The notes under the pieces are model-generated. The model was not told the DNA's origin. It saw nothing but the letters and a program-made list of their open reading frames with translations, and ran no database searches. A stretch of 64,000 nt of DNA from Oscillospiraceae bacterium (GTDB taxonomy: Bacteria > Bacillota > Clostridia > Oscillospirales > CAG-272): positions 25,160 to 89,159 of the forward strand of contig SVTL01000009.1 of assembly GCA_015063795.1 (NCBI GenBank). Reading direction: 5' to 3'. The translations under genes and the position numbers were made by a program. Below are positions 51,768-60,323 of the stretch, piece by piece (positions within the stretch are counted from its first letter, which is position 1; each line of letters begins with the position of its first letter).

Positions 51768-53042
51768 TTATGCGTCCAGCTTTTCCAGCGCGGCGATTCT
51801 CGCGCAGACGCAGAAGGCGTCGAGAGCGGCGTTCAGATCGTCCACGGTGGGGAAGGAGGGAGCGATGCGGAGATTGCGGTCGCGGGGGTCGATGCCGTAG
51901 GGGAAGGTGGCGCCGACGGTGGTGAGCGTGACACCGATAGCACGGCACAGCTCATACGTGCGCTTGGCACAGCCGTCAAGCAGGTCGAGGCTGATGAAAT
52001 AACCGCCGCGGGGCATGAACCAGCTGCCGATGCCGCGGGGAGCCAGCTCGCTTGAGAAGGCAGCGTCCACCGCCTCAAACTTGGGACGGAGGAAGGCGGC
52101 CTGCTTTTTCATGTGGGCGAGAACGCCGTCGATGCCGCCGAAGTACTTGACGTGGCGGAGCTGATTGAGCTTGTCGGGACCGATGGTCTGCGCGTTCATA
52201 TGCTTGCGGAAGAGGGCCAGATTGCCGTCGCTGGCGGCGATGGCGGCGATGCCGGCACCGGGGAAGGTGACCTTGGACGTGGAGGTGAACTGGAAGAGCA
52301 TATCCTCCTTGCCGTTCTTCTTCAGCTCATCGAAGAGGTTGAGCAGCGTGTCGCCCTCGTCCATGAAGTCGTGGATGATGTAAGCGTTGTCCCAGAAGAT
52401 ACGGAAATCGTCGGCAGCGGGGGAGAGGTTGGCAAAGCGGCGGACGGTCTCATCGGAGAAGGTGATGCCGGTGGGGTTCTGGTACTTCGGCACGCACCAG
52501 ATGCCCTTGATGCATTCATCGGAGGCCACCAGACGCTCCACCTCGTCCATATCGGGACCTTCGTCGGTCATGGCCACGTTGATCAGCTCGATGCCCAGAT
52601 CCTCGCAGATGCAGAAGTGACGGTCATAGCCAGGGCAGGGGCAGAGGAATTTCACGTGCTCGTAAGCCGACCAGGGCTTTCTGCCGCCGTAGACGCCGTA
52701 GCGCAGGGCGCGGGAGACGGTGTCATACATCATTGTGAGCGAGGAGTTGCCGCCGACCAGGATGTTGGAGGCAGGGACGCCGAGGATGTCGGCGAAGAGC
52801 TGCTTGGCGGCGGGGATACCGTCTAAGATGCCGTAGTTGCGGTAGTCGGTGCCGCTTCCCATGTAGTCCTCAGCGGTGAGGGGGAGGGAGAGCAGATCGT
52901 TGGACAAGTCGAGCTGAGCGGCGGAGGGCTTGCCGCGGGACATATCGAGCGAGAGTCCCTTTTTGCCGAGCTCGGCATAGGCTTCCTTGAGTGAGGCAAG
53001 CTCCTGCTTGCGCTGTTCTTTGGTCATTTCGGTGTAAAGCAT
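51768..53042 (-). CDS. Class I aminotransferase, aspartate aminotransferase group Ic type
   Basis: 424 residues from the ATG at 53042, which has AAAGGA nine bases upstream; an ATG three codons earlier overlaps that site. The N-terminal SLDMSRGKPSAAQLDLS, YRNYGILDGIPAAKQLFADILGV and CPCPGYDRHFCICEDLGIEL are the marks of the Ic family (Pfam Asp_aminotransf). PLP lysine is in STSKVTFPGAG near residue 255, and PLP phosphate contacts follow. Likely transfers the amino group between aspartate or alanine and 2-oxoglutarate; exact substrate uncertain. Confidence 0.88.
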   Translation of the reverse strand: MLYTEMTKEQRKQELASLKEAYAELGKKGLSLDMSRGKPSAAQLDLSNDLLSLPLTAEDYMGSGTDYRNYGILDGIPAAKQLFADILGVPASNILVGGNSSLTMMYDTVSRALRYGVYGGRKPWSAYEHVKFLCPCPGYDRHFCICEDLGIELINVAMTDEGPDMDEVERLVASDECIKGIWCVPKYQNPTGITFSDETVRRFANLSPAADDFRIFWDNAYIIHDFMDEGDTLLNLFDELKKNGKEDMLFQFTSTSKVTFPGAGIAAIAASDGNLALFRKHMNAQTIGPDKLNQLRHVKYFGGIDGVLAHMKKQAAFLRPKFEAVDAAFSSELAPRGIGSWFMPRGGYFISLDLLDGCAKRTYELCRAIGVTLTTVGATFPYGIDPRDRNLRIAPSFPTVDDLNAALDAFCVCARIAALEKLDA

Positions 53043-53117
53043 GGTTTTCATTCCTTTTCTGTCTTTGGGTTTCGGTGTCTTATATATAATGGAAGATATT
53101 TTTCGGATCTTGGCTTG

Positions 53118-54074
53118 TCAGCGGTTCTGCTTCAGCTTCAGCTGGCGCGCATCGGAGCCGGTGAAGAGGAGGGGCAGGTATTCGCCGAACAGACGGCTGG
53201 TGATGCGGTCCTCATAGCGGCGGCGAAGCTCCTCGGCGGAGAGGTTGGTGTTGACGATGGTGCTCTTGCCGCGGTTGATGCGGGTGTTGAGCAGGTTGTA
53301 GAGGACCGAGAGGGTGAAGGAGGACTGCAGCTCGGTGCCCAGATCGTCCACGATGAGCAGGTCGGTGAGGAAATATTTGTCGGTCATCCCCTTCTCGCCG
53401 TTTTTGAACTGCTCGGTCTCGAAGTCGGAAAAGATGTTGGGGGAGGAGTCGTAAACAACGTCGAAGCCCCGTTCGATGGCGCGGCGGGCGATGGCGGTGG
53501 ACAGATGCGTCTTGCCTAAACCGGTCTTGCCGATGAAGAGCAGGTTTTCCGAGCTTGTGTCAAAGGAGTCGGCAAAGGCACGGCACTTGTCGGCAATGCG
53601 CTTCATCTCGGAGGCGGTGGCAGGCTGGAGGGCGGGATCGAAGGAGTCAAAGGTCTGCTTGCGCACCAAAGCGCCGATGCCGCTGTTTTCCAGCCGTGTG
53701 AGCAGCAGACGGGTGCGGAGACAGTCGCACATGGTCTCGCCCACATAGCCCGAGTCGCGGCAGGCGGAGCATTCGTACTTCGGCTCGGTGACGTCGGCGG
53801 GGAGCCCCAGCGTTTTGAGAAGAGCCTCGCGCTCGCCCTTCAAGCGGATGTTGTCGGCGCGGATGGCCGAAATGCGCTGCTGCAGATCGTCCCCGCCGCG
53901 CATGGATTCGGCAAACAGACGCAGACCGCATTCGGACAGCTCGCCGTCGATGCGCGCCAGCTCGGGGGAGAGGGCGTGCAGCTCCTTTTTCAGATCCTCG
54001 GCCTTTTTCTGGGCGCGGATGGCCTTGACGGCGTATTCGTCAAAGATCGACTTGAATTCTTCGTTTCGGTTCAT
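53118..54074 (-). CDS. DnaC/DnaI-type helicase loader
   Basis: 318 residues. A helical N-terminus (1-95) is followed by a zinc-binding segment CSACRDSGYVGETMCDCL (about 101-118) as in DnaI. The AAA+ domain has GKTGLGKTHLSTAIARRA (Walker A, about 183-200), LLIVDDLGTE (Walker B) and STIVNTNLSAEELRRRYEDRITSRLF (sensor and arginine-finger region). It loads the replicative helicase, or acts as a replication-associated ATP-binding protein. The stop lies in the intergenic space before the aminotransferase; a DUF4330 gene precedes it by 38 bases. Confidence 0.92.
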   Translation of the reverse strand: MNRNEEFKSIFDEYAVKAIRAQKKAEDLKKELHALSPELARIDGELSECGLRLFAESMRGGDDLQQRISAIRADNIRLKGEREALLKTLGLPADVTEPKYECSACRDSGYVGETMCDCLRTRLLLTRLENSGIGALVRKQTFDSFDPALQPATASEMKRIADKCRAFADSFDTSSENLLFIGKTGLGKTHLSTAIARRAIERGFDVVYDSSPNIFSDFETEQFKNGEKGMTDKYFLTDLLIVDDLGTELQSSFTLSVLYNLLNTRINRGKSTIVNTNLSAEELRRRYEDRITSRLFGEYLPLLFTGSDARQLKLKQNR

Positions 54075-54112
54075 ACCGTTTGTTCCTTTTCTGACGTGTT
54101 TTGGCGGATCGC

Positions 54113-54604
54113 TCAGCCGACCTCGCGCACCGACATGACCATGCCCTCCACCTCGGTGGTACGGGAGAGGAGGATCATCTCCTTGCCTGCGGCGATGAAC
54201 TGGGTGCCGTCGAGCATAAAGCCCTCGCTTGTGACCGCACCGGTGGCGCGGACGGTGATGCGGAGGTCGCAGCGCTCCTCGTTGAGACCGAATTTGGTGG
54301 TGCCGTCGGAGGCCTCCACGTAGATCTCGGCGGGGGAGATGACCGCATCGGAGATGGTGCCGATGAGCATGTTGTTCTGCTTCCAGAAGATCTTTTCACC
54401 CACCACGGCGGCCTGCGCGGAGTCGGAGCGGATGTCGTTGACATAGAAGACGATCTCGACCGTGTCGCTGGAGCCGGTACCGGCCATGTTGTCGGCCAGG
54501 CGGTCGCGGATGAAGAGGGTGGCAAAGACGGCCAGAACGGTCACAAGGACGATGGCGTCAATGACGTTAAAGCGGAAGCGGCGTGTTTTTTTCTCTCGTT
54601 TCAT
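54113..54604 (-). CDS. DUF4330-family membrane-anchored protein (copy 1)
   Basis: 163 residues from the ATG at 54604, with AAAGGGAG upstream; an upstream extension runs through repeats. After a basic start (KREKKTRRFRFNVIDAIV) comes one membrane helix (about 10-30) and an extracellular beta-rich domain with EIVFYVNDIRSDSA, the DUF4330 layout. It shares RFRFN(V/F)IDA with the copy at 55503-56003. DUF4330 proteins are often found with O-antigen ligase-like and flippase genes in Clostridia (from memory), as here. Function unknown. Confidence 0.82.
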   Translation of the reverse strand: MKREKKTRRFRFNVIDAIVLVTVLAVFATLFIRDRLADNMAGTGSSDTVEIVFYVNDIRSDSAQAAVVGEKIFWKQNNMLIGTISDAVISPAEIYVEASDGTTKFGLNEERCDLRITVRATGAVTSEGFMLDGTQFIAAGKEMILLSRTTEVEGMVMSVREVG

Positions 54605-54621
54605 AGTTTTTTCTCCCTTTT

Positions 54622-54939
54622 CTTTCGCGCCCCGAAGGGGCATCATGCCTGAAGGGCAATTCATGTGCCGAAGGCACAATTCATGAACAAGCTCCATGTC
54701 GGACTTGTTCAATTCATGACAAAGCCAATTTCTTGGCGTGTCAATTCATGATGCCGAAAGGCATCCGTTCTTGCATTCACTTTCGCGCCCCGAAGGGGCA
54801 TCATGCCTGAAGGGCAATTCATGTGCCGAAGGCACAATTCATGAACAAGTTCCATGTCGGACTTGTTCAATTCATGACAAAGCCAATTTTTTGGCGTGTC
54901 AATTCATGATGCCGAAAGGCATCCGTTCTTGTATTCACA
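54622..54939. repeat. 159-bp tandem duplication made of family A hairpins
   Basis: Two copies (54622-54780 and 54781-54939) differ at only a few positions. Each contains GCCCCGAAGGGGC, GCCTGAAGGGC, GTGCCGAAGGCAC, GAACAAG...CTTGTTC, GACA..GCCAA..TTGGCGTGTC and ATGCCGAAAGGCAT palindromes separated by AATTCATG. It begins just upstream of the ribosome site of DUF4330 copy 1. Confidence 0.9.
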
Positions 54940-54964
54940 GGCGGCGGGAGCAAGCCCCCGTCCT

Positions 54965-55055
54965 TATCGCACCGCGAAGCGGTATATCGCGTTCCGCAGG
55001 GACATATCGCGTTTGGCGAAGCCAAACATATCGCCGCGCCGCAGGCGCAATATCC
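54965..55055. repeat. Family B hairpin array
   Basis: ACCGCGAAGCGGT, GTTCCGCAGGGAC, GTTTGGCGAAGCCAAAC and GCGCCGCAGGCGC are separated by ATATCGC. A family E piece (GGCGGGAGCAAGCCCCCGTCC) joins it to the family A array, so three families abut here. Confidence 0.8.
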
Positions 55056-55160
55056 TCGTCAATAAACAACAAACTCCACTTGTTTTATGCGCAACGGGCG
55101 CGGATCGCCAATCGGGATCGTCCCTTCCGCGGCGCCCTCTGCAAATTCGCTTGGTGTGAA

Positions 55161-55310
55161 TGGGCATCGTGAAGCAAGACACAATCGTTTTTCAGCGGGA
55201 TGCCCAAGCAAGTTTTCTTTGTGTCGGAGCGACACAACTTTTTCTTCGAAAAAGACGAAAACTTGTTTCAGTGTGCAAAAACCGTTTACCGCTTTCGTCA
55301 AAGGCGAAAG
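55161..55310 (+). repeat. 150-bp dispersed repeat, copy 2
   Basis: It matches the reverse complement of 28861-29010 over its full length. It lies within the 898-bp gap between the two DUF4330 genes; apart from repeats I see no gene in that gap. Confidence 0.8.
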
Positions 55311-55366
55311 ACCGCGAATTTCAAAGCTTGGCGAAAGTCGATCGGTACAAAGTGTCTTTATTGGTT

Positions 55367-55548
55367 AGCAGAATCTGCCGTTAAACTGACACAATACCCT
55401 CGTCAAAAACAACAAACTCCACTTGTTTATGCGCAAATTCCCGGCGGCCGTAGGCCGCAAAGTTGGGATTGGGCCCCAACTTTAGGGAATTTGACACCAA
55501 AGTCAAGCCTGATCAGCAGAATCTGCCGTTAAACTGACACAATACCCT
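55367..55548. repeat. 34-bp direct repeat flanking a hairpin; right copy lies in the DUF4330 3' end
   Basis: AGCAGAATCTGCCGTTAAACTGACACAATACCCT occurs at 55367-55400 and 55515-55548, identical and 148 bp apart. The right copy encodes the C-terminal GYCVSLTADSA of the DUF4330 protein. Between them are GGCGGCCGTAGGCCGC, AAGTTGGGATTGGGCCCCAACTT and AAACAACAAACTCCACTTGTTT, the last also present at about 55068-55092. Confidence 0.8.
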
Positions 55549-56003
55549 GAAAAAGTGAAATGCGGAACTCTAAAATACACTTTGGTTCCGACCGACATCC
55601 GATAGCCGCCGATGGAGTAGGCGGAGTCGGAGACGTCAGCGGAGGCGCGGACGGTGATGGCCACCTTCACATGATTGGGGAAGGGGGAGTTGACGACCTG
55701 TCCGGTGGTCTCGTTGAGACCGGAGTAGATCATATCGGAATACTGCACGTTGATCACTTCGCCCAGCGCATAGTGCCCGACGGTGTCCACGATCTTGTCG
55801 CCCACGTTGACCAGACCGCGAAGCTCTTCACGGATCTCCTTGGTCTCGATCACATACACGATCTCGGTTTTGGCGGCCTCCTGCGCGGGGGCTTCTCCCT
55901 TCCAGAGAAAGATATAGCCCAGCAGCGCCATGGCGGCGAAGAGGATCAGAAGCAGGAGGGCGTCGATGAAATTGAAGCGGAATCTGCGCTTTGCCTTTTC
56001 CAT
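55503..56003 (-). CDS. DUF4330-family membrane-anchored protein (copy 2)
   Basis: 166 residues: basic start MEKAKRRFRFNFIDALLLL, one helix (about 13-32), then an extracellular domain with EIVYVIETKEIREELRGLVNVGDKIVDTV and PNHVKVAITVRASADVS. The end KVYFRVPHFTFSGYCVSLTADSADQA is read through a repeat unit also found 148 bp downstream, so the native C-terminus may have been altered. It is 24 bases downstream of the O-antigen-ligase-like gene. Function unknown. Confidence 0.82.
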   Translation of the reverse strand: MEKAKRRFRFNFIDALLLLILFAAMALLGYIFLWKGEAPAQEAAKTEIVYVIETKEIREELRGLVNVGDKIVDTVGHYALGEVINVQYSDMIYSGLNETTGQVVNSPFPNHVKVAITVRASADVSDSAYSIGGYRMSVGTKVYFRVPHFTFSGYCVSLTADSADQA

Positions 56004-56027
56004 AAAACAAACAATCCTTTCGAAAAA

Positions 56028-57968
56028 TCAGCGGTCGGTCAGCAGGGAGTCCTCCTCGCGCTCGCGGCGGAAGACCTTGTGGATGGAGGAGACCAGCCCC
56101 ACGATCAGCCAGAAGAGGAAGAAGACGCGGTAGTTGTACCACACATAGTCGGTCATGCCCTGGGCGAGGACGGCGAGGATGCCGCAGAAGCCGGCCAGGG
56201 AATAGACGTTGAAGCGTTTTTTGACGGGGCGGACGTCAAAGGGAGCATCCATCCCGACGGTGTCGGCGCTCATGGTCAGCGTTGAGCGGGCGAAGACGAT
56301 CATGCAGAGCAGGAAAACGATCAGACCCACGATGCCGAGCTCGATGCCGATCTGCAAAAAGAGGTTGTGGCTGTGGGGCGCGCTCTCGATGCCGGCCAGC
56401 GCATACCGGGGATAGACGGTGGCAAAGGCGCCCTCACCGATGCCGATGCCCGAGAGCAGGTTGTCGGAGAGCATGTTTACCGCCGCCTCCCAGATGCTCA
56501 TGCGGTAGGAGGTGGAGGAGTCGGCCAGGTTGCCGATGCTGCTCAGACGGAGCAGGATGCTTTCGGGAATGACAAAGGGGAGGAAGGGAATGCCCAGACA
56601 GCAGAAGAGCAGCGCGGAGATGGTGTGGCGGCTGTAAAGCAGCAGGAAGATGAGCCCGCCGATCATCAGCCCCAGCCAGGCGCCGCGGCTCCAGGTAAAG
56701 ATCAAAGCCAGCGCGGACAGACCGCAGAAGAGCAGCGCGGTCAGGCGGGAGAGTCCCTTTTTCGCATTCAGCAGGAAGGCGAAGGCAAAGGGGAGCGTCA
56801 TGATCAGGTATTCGGCCAAAACGTTTGGGTTTTCCAGCGTGGAGGTGATGCGCCCGTCGATGTAGGAGAACATATCCGAATCCTGCCAGGTCTGGGAGAT
56901 GTTGCCGGTCAGCTTCTGGTAAAGCCCGTAGAGAGCGACGAGAGAGGCGGAGGTCATCAGCGCGCCGATGGTGCGGGAGAGCCATTCCGCCGAGCGGATC
57001 AGATTGACGGTGAGGAAATATCCGCCGAGGAAGCAGAGGAACATCAGCGAGGGCAGGCGGGAGGCGGTCGAGACCGAAACGAAGCCGCCGAAGAGGGTAA
57101 GCGCGGCAAAGAAAAGGATCAGCAGGTCCAGCAGCTCCAGCTTGAAGGTCCGCTTGGAGCGGAAGAGCTTGATGAGGTAGCAGAAGAAGACGTAGACGGT
57201 GAAGGCACCCAGCGGCAGAGTGGGCAGGAAGGGGAGGAAGAGGAAGATCAGCACCACGCCGCTTTCGGGGACGGTGAGGATCAGATAGAGGAAGAGGATG
57301 CCCAGAAGACCGCTGAGGAGCAGGAAGGGAGAGACGAAGAAGGTCAAAGCGCCCACCATCATACCGGTGATGATGGCGATGTTGCTCCGCCCGATCATGG
57401 GACCGTCGGGGTGGAAGGAGGCACGGCGGATGCCGAGGAAGTCGAAGAGCAGGAAGGAGAGGATGCGGCTCTCCCCGATCACGTCGCCGATGGGGCGCTT
57501 GACCAGCATACAGGGGATGGAGGCGAAGAGGAGGATCAGACCGAGAAAGAGGTCGGGGGAGAGAAGCTCGCTTTCGCCGAGAGCAAAGTGCTTGAGCAGC
57601 GCAACGATGGCGGTGTACAGTGCAAAGAAGAAGGAGAAGATGCCGTAAAACTTCAGCGAGCAGCGGAGCATTCCGCGGAAGAGGGCGGTGACCGATGCGA
57701 TCAGCAGACTGTTGCGGACGCTGCGGGCGAAGGCACGCTTGATCGGGAGCAGGATACGCCCCTTTACGTCGAGCTTGTGCCAGACAAAGGCCAGCATCGA
57801 CTGCTTGCCTTGCTCGGAGGCAGGGCGGTAGGAGGTGAAGAAGGAGCCGATCAGTCCGCTCTGCGCCTGTTCGGAGAGAGCGCGTGAGAAGCGGTCGAGC
57901 AGCGAAAAGATCAGGCTGGAGGAAAAGAGAAGCGCCAGCTTTTGGCGGAAGGACTTTTTGCCGTCCAA
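56028..57968 (-). CDS. O-antigen ligase-like (Wzy_C) membrane protein
   Basis: 646 residues with at least a dozen membrane helices from about residue 110 on and a hydrophilic N-terminal 90. FTWSRGAWLGLMIGG and the extracellular loop RMSIWEAAVNMLSDNLLSGIGIGEGAF...HSHNLFLQIGIELGIVG are the Wzy_C/WaaL signature, containing the catalytic-type Arg and HxHN motifs. It would polymerise or transfer an undecaprenyl-linked glycan on the outer face of the membrane. TTG start with AAAGGAGG at eight bases, one base after the murJ stop, so the two are tightly coupled. Confidence 0.88.
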   Translation of the reverse strand: MDGKKSFRQKLALLFSSSLIFSLLDRFSRALSEQAQSGLIGSFFTSYRPASEQGKQSMLAFVWHKLDVKGRILLPIKRAFARSVRNSLLIASVTALFRGMLRCSLKFYGIFSFFFALYTAIVALLKHFALGESELLSPDLFLGLILLFASIPCMLVKRPIGDVIGESRILSFLLFDFLGIRRASFHPDGPMIGRSNIAIITGMMVGALTFFVSPFLLLSGLLGILFLYLILTVPESGVVLIFLFLPFLPTLPLGAFTVYVFFCYLIKLFRSKRTFKLELLDLLILFFAALTLFGGFVSVSTASRLPSLMFLCFLGGYFLTVNLIRSAEWLSRTIGALMTSASLVALYGLYQKLTGNISQTWQDSDMFSYIDGRITSTLENPNVLAEYLIMTLPFAFAFLLNAKKGLSRLTALLFCGLSALALIFTWSRGAWLGLMIGGLIFLLLYSRHTISALLFCCLGIPFLPFVIPESILLRLSSIGNLADSSTSYRMSIWEAAVNMLSDNLLSGIGIGEGAFATVYPRYALAGIESAPHSHNLFLQIGIELGIVGLIVFLLCMIVFARSTLTMSADTVGMDAPFDVRPVKKRFNVYSLAGFCGILAVLAQGMTDYVWYNYRVFFLFWLIVGLVSSIHKVFRREREEDSLLTDR

Positions 57969-57969
57969 A

Positions 57970-59502
57970 TCAGGAACCTCCTTTCGGGATTGTCAGGGAA
58001 AGATGACGCCTCAGCGCATAGAGGAAGAGCGCATAGAGGACGAGGCCGCAGGCGAAAACGGCAGCGGCGATGCCGATGTTGGCAAGCATGGAGCGCTCAA
58101 AGGCCGAGCCGCCGATCAGCGAACGCAAGGCGGTCATGGCGAAGGCGGCGGGGAGGGATGCGGTGAGCACCGACAGCAGACGGGGGAAGAGGGCTTTGTC
58201 CACCATCCCGCACGAGAGCGCGGAGAAGAAGAGGAAGAGCGCGGAAACGGTCTGGCCAGCCAGCGCACCGAGCGCCACGCCGAGCATCGAGGAGGGCAGG
58301 AGCAGGGAGAGTGCGCAGACGGCGATGTTGGCCAGCACCCCGAAAAGGGCGGCGGTCATGGGCGGACGTGTCTGCTGACGGGAGTAGAACGCGCGCGAGA
58401 GGATCTCGTTGAGCGCGAAGAAGGGCATCGCGCAGACCAGGATCTTCAGCACGGGGGAGGTCAGCAGGGCGGCGTCGGCGGTGAACGCATCGCCTAAATA
58501 CAGCACGGCGATCACCTCATCGCCCAGCGTCAGCAGTGCGAACAGGCAGGGCAGGATGAGCATCAGCGCGCAGAGCATCGAGAGCGACAGCGTCTGCTCG
58601 AATTCGCCGTCCCCCTCCTTGAGACGGGAGAGACGGGGAAAAACGTAGTTGCAGATGCTGTAGGTGAGGATGCCGGCGATCATGAGGTAAGCGTTGTTGG
58701 CGTAGTCGAAAACGGTAACGCCGCCTTCGATGCCGTTGAGCGAGGCGAAGAAGGTGCCGATCAGCCAGCCCGCAGGCAGCAGCCATGAGCCGATCATGAT
58801 GGGGGGCGTCATCTTCAGCGAGCGCTTGAGGGCGGGATCGTGCAGATCCATTTTGAAGGGGAAGGCAAAGCCGCTGAGGCGGAGGGGGATGAAGAGCGTG
58901 AGAAACTGCAGCAGCCAGGCGGCTAAATAGACCGCGGCCAGCACATAGATATCGGCGTCTCCCGCCAGCGGATTGAAGAAGAGCAGGTAGACAACGATCA
59001 GCCCGTTGGAGAAGAGGCTGATGGAGGCGGGCAGGAGGAAGCGTCCCTTGGACTGGAGGATGCCCACCAGCGTATAGGCCTGCGCGGCGAAGAGGATCAT
59101 GGGGAAGAGGATGCGCAGGAGGGTGACGGCCATTTGCTTGGTCTCGCCGGTGAGACCGGGGGAGGCGAGGGTGATCACGGCCGGGGCAAAGACGATGCCG
59201 AGGAAAGCCAGCGCACCGCACAGAAGCGAGAGGACGTGGAAGAAGGTGACGGCATAGGCATCGCGCTCTTGCTTCTTTGCATCGGAAAAGCTGTTGTAAA
59301 CGGGGATGAAGCAGCCTAAGATGGCCGCGGAAAAGAGCAGGTCGAAGAAGGAGAGGGGGATATGGGAGGCGGCGGAAAAGGCGACGGCCTTCTCCCCGAT
59401 GCCAAACTCTCTTGCCATGAGGATATTGCGAAAAAGCCCTGCCGCTTTGGAGCAAAGGGTGAGAAGCATCATGGTGATGACGGTGGAGGAAGGCTTTTTC
59501 AT
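57970..59502 (-). CDS. murJ: MurJ-type lipid II flippase
   Basis: A 510-residue MOP-superfamily transporter with 14 helices. KAAGLFRNILMAREFGIG near residue 20 is the conserved first-helix region (RN and the following acidic residue), PVYNSFSDAKKQERDAYAVTF at about 65-85 and SICNYVFPRLSRLKEGD near 295 are typical. AAAGGATTCCT lies before the ATG at 59502. Moves lipid II or a related lipid-linked sugar across the membrane; the adjacent ligase-like gene also suggests a cell-surface glycan role. Confidence 0.88.
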   Translation of the reverse strand: MKKPSSTVITMMLLTLCSKAAGLFRNILMAREFGIGEKAVAFSAASHIPLSFFDLLFSAAILGCFIPVYNSFSDAKKQERDAYAVTFFHVLSLLCGALAFLGIVFAPAVITLASPGLTGETKQMAVTLLRILFPMILFAAQAYTLVGILQSKGRFLLPASISLFSNGLIVVYLLFFNPLAGDADIYVLAAVYLAAWLLQFLTLFIPLRLSGFAFPFKMDLHDPALKRSLKMTPPIMIGSWLLPAGWLIGTFFASLNGIEGGVTVFDYANNAYLMIAGILTYSICNYVFPRLSRLKEGDGEFEQTLSLSMLCALMLILPCLFALLTLGDEVIAVLYLGDAFTADAALLTSPVLKILVCAMPFFALNEILSRAFYSRQQTRPPMTAALFGVLANIAVCALSLLLPSSMLGVALGALAGQTVSALFLFFSALSCGMVDKALFPRLLSVLTASLPAAFAMTALRSLIGGSAFERSMLANIGIAAAVFACGLVLYALFLYALRRHLSLTIPKGGS

Positions 59503-59515
59503 AGGAATCCTTTGT

Positions 59516-59639
59516 GTCGGCTTCGCCGACGTGATATATTCGGCTTCGCCGAATGTGATATGTCCCTGCGGGACGCGATATACCGCTTCGCGGTGTGATA
59601 TATTGGCTTCGCCAATGTGATATGCCCACTTCGTGGACG
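59516..59639. repeat. Family B hairpin array between trmD and murJ
   Basis: GTCGGCTTCGCCGAC, ATTCGGCTTCGCCGAAT, GTCCCTGCGGGAC, ACCGCTTCGCGGT, ATTGGCTTCGCCAAT and GTCCACGAAGTGGGC-type palindromes are separated by GTGATAT or GCGATAT. The array occupies the whole gap from the trmD stop to the murJ ribosome site. Confidence 0.9.
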
Positions 59640-60320
59640 TTACAGGAGATCCGGACGGTTTTGCCCGGTCAGCTCCAGCGCGGCCTTGTGCCGCCACTGC
59701 CTTATTTTTTCGTGGTCGCCGCTCAGCAGCACGTCGGGCACCTTTTTGCCCATAAACTCGATGGGGCGGGTGTATTGCGGCTCCTCCAGCAGCGCTGCGG
59801 AGAAGGACTCCTTCTCGTGGCATTCCTTATCGGACAAAACGCCATCGATGAGGCGCGCCACCGCATCGACCACAAGGCAGGCAGGCAGCTCGCCTCCGGT
59901 GAGCACGAAGTCGCCGATGGAGATCTCCTCGTCACAGCAGAGCTCGATCACGCGGCGGTCCACGCCCTCGTAGTGGCCGCACAAAAGGATCAGCACGTCA
60001 TAATCGGCGGCCAGCTGTGCGGCTTTTTTCTGCTTGAAGGGCTGCCCCTGCGCGGAGAGAAAGACCGTGCGCACGCGCTTGCCCTCGTATTCGGCCATCG
60101 CCGCTCTGTGGCAGTCGTAGATCGGCTGGCAGGCCATCAGCATCCCCATACCGCCGCCGCAGGGGGTGTCGTCCACACGGCGGTGCTTGTCGAGCGAATA
60201 GTCGCGGATGTTGCGGACCTTCACCTCGATCAGCCCCTTCTGACGGGCGCGGCCGAGAATGCTCTCGTTTAAGATGTTGTCCACATAGTCGGGAAAGAGG
60301 GTGAGAATCTCAAAGACCAT
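59640..60320 (-). CDS. trmD: tRNA (guanine-37-N1)-methyltransferase TrmD
   Basis: 226 residues. The knot region has LCGHYEGVDRRV (about 113-124) and ISIGDFVLTGGELPA (133-147); VDDTPCGGGMGM (49-60) and RPIEFMGKKVPDVLLSGDHEKI (about 187-208) complete the TrmD signature. It prevents +1 frameshifting by methylating G37 next to the anticodon. It starts three bases after the rimM stop. The usual rpsP and rplS neighbours are missing. Confidence 0.97.
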   Translation of the reverse strand: MVFEILTLFPDYVDNILNESILGRARQKGLIEVKVRNIRDYSLDKHRRVDDTPCGGGMGMLMACQPIYDCHRAAMAEYEGKRVRTVFLSAQGQPFKQKKAAQLAADYDVLILLCGHYEGVDRRVIELCCDEEISIGDFVLTGGELPACLVVDAVARLIDGVLSDKECHEKESFSAALLEEPQYTRPIEFMGKKVPDVLLSGDHEKIRQWRHKAALELTGQNRPDLL

Positions 60321-60323
60321 GGC

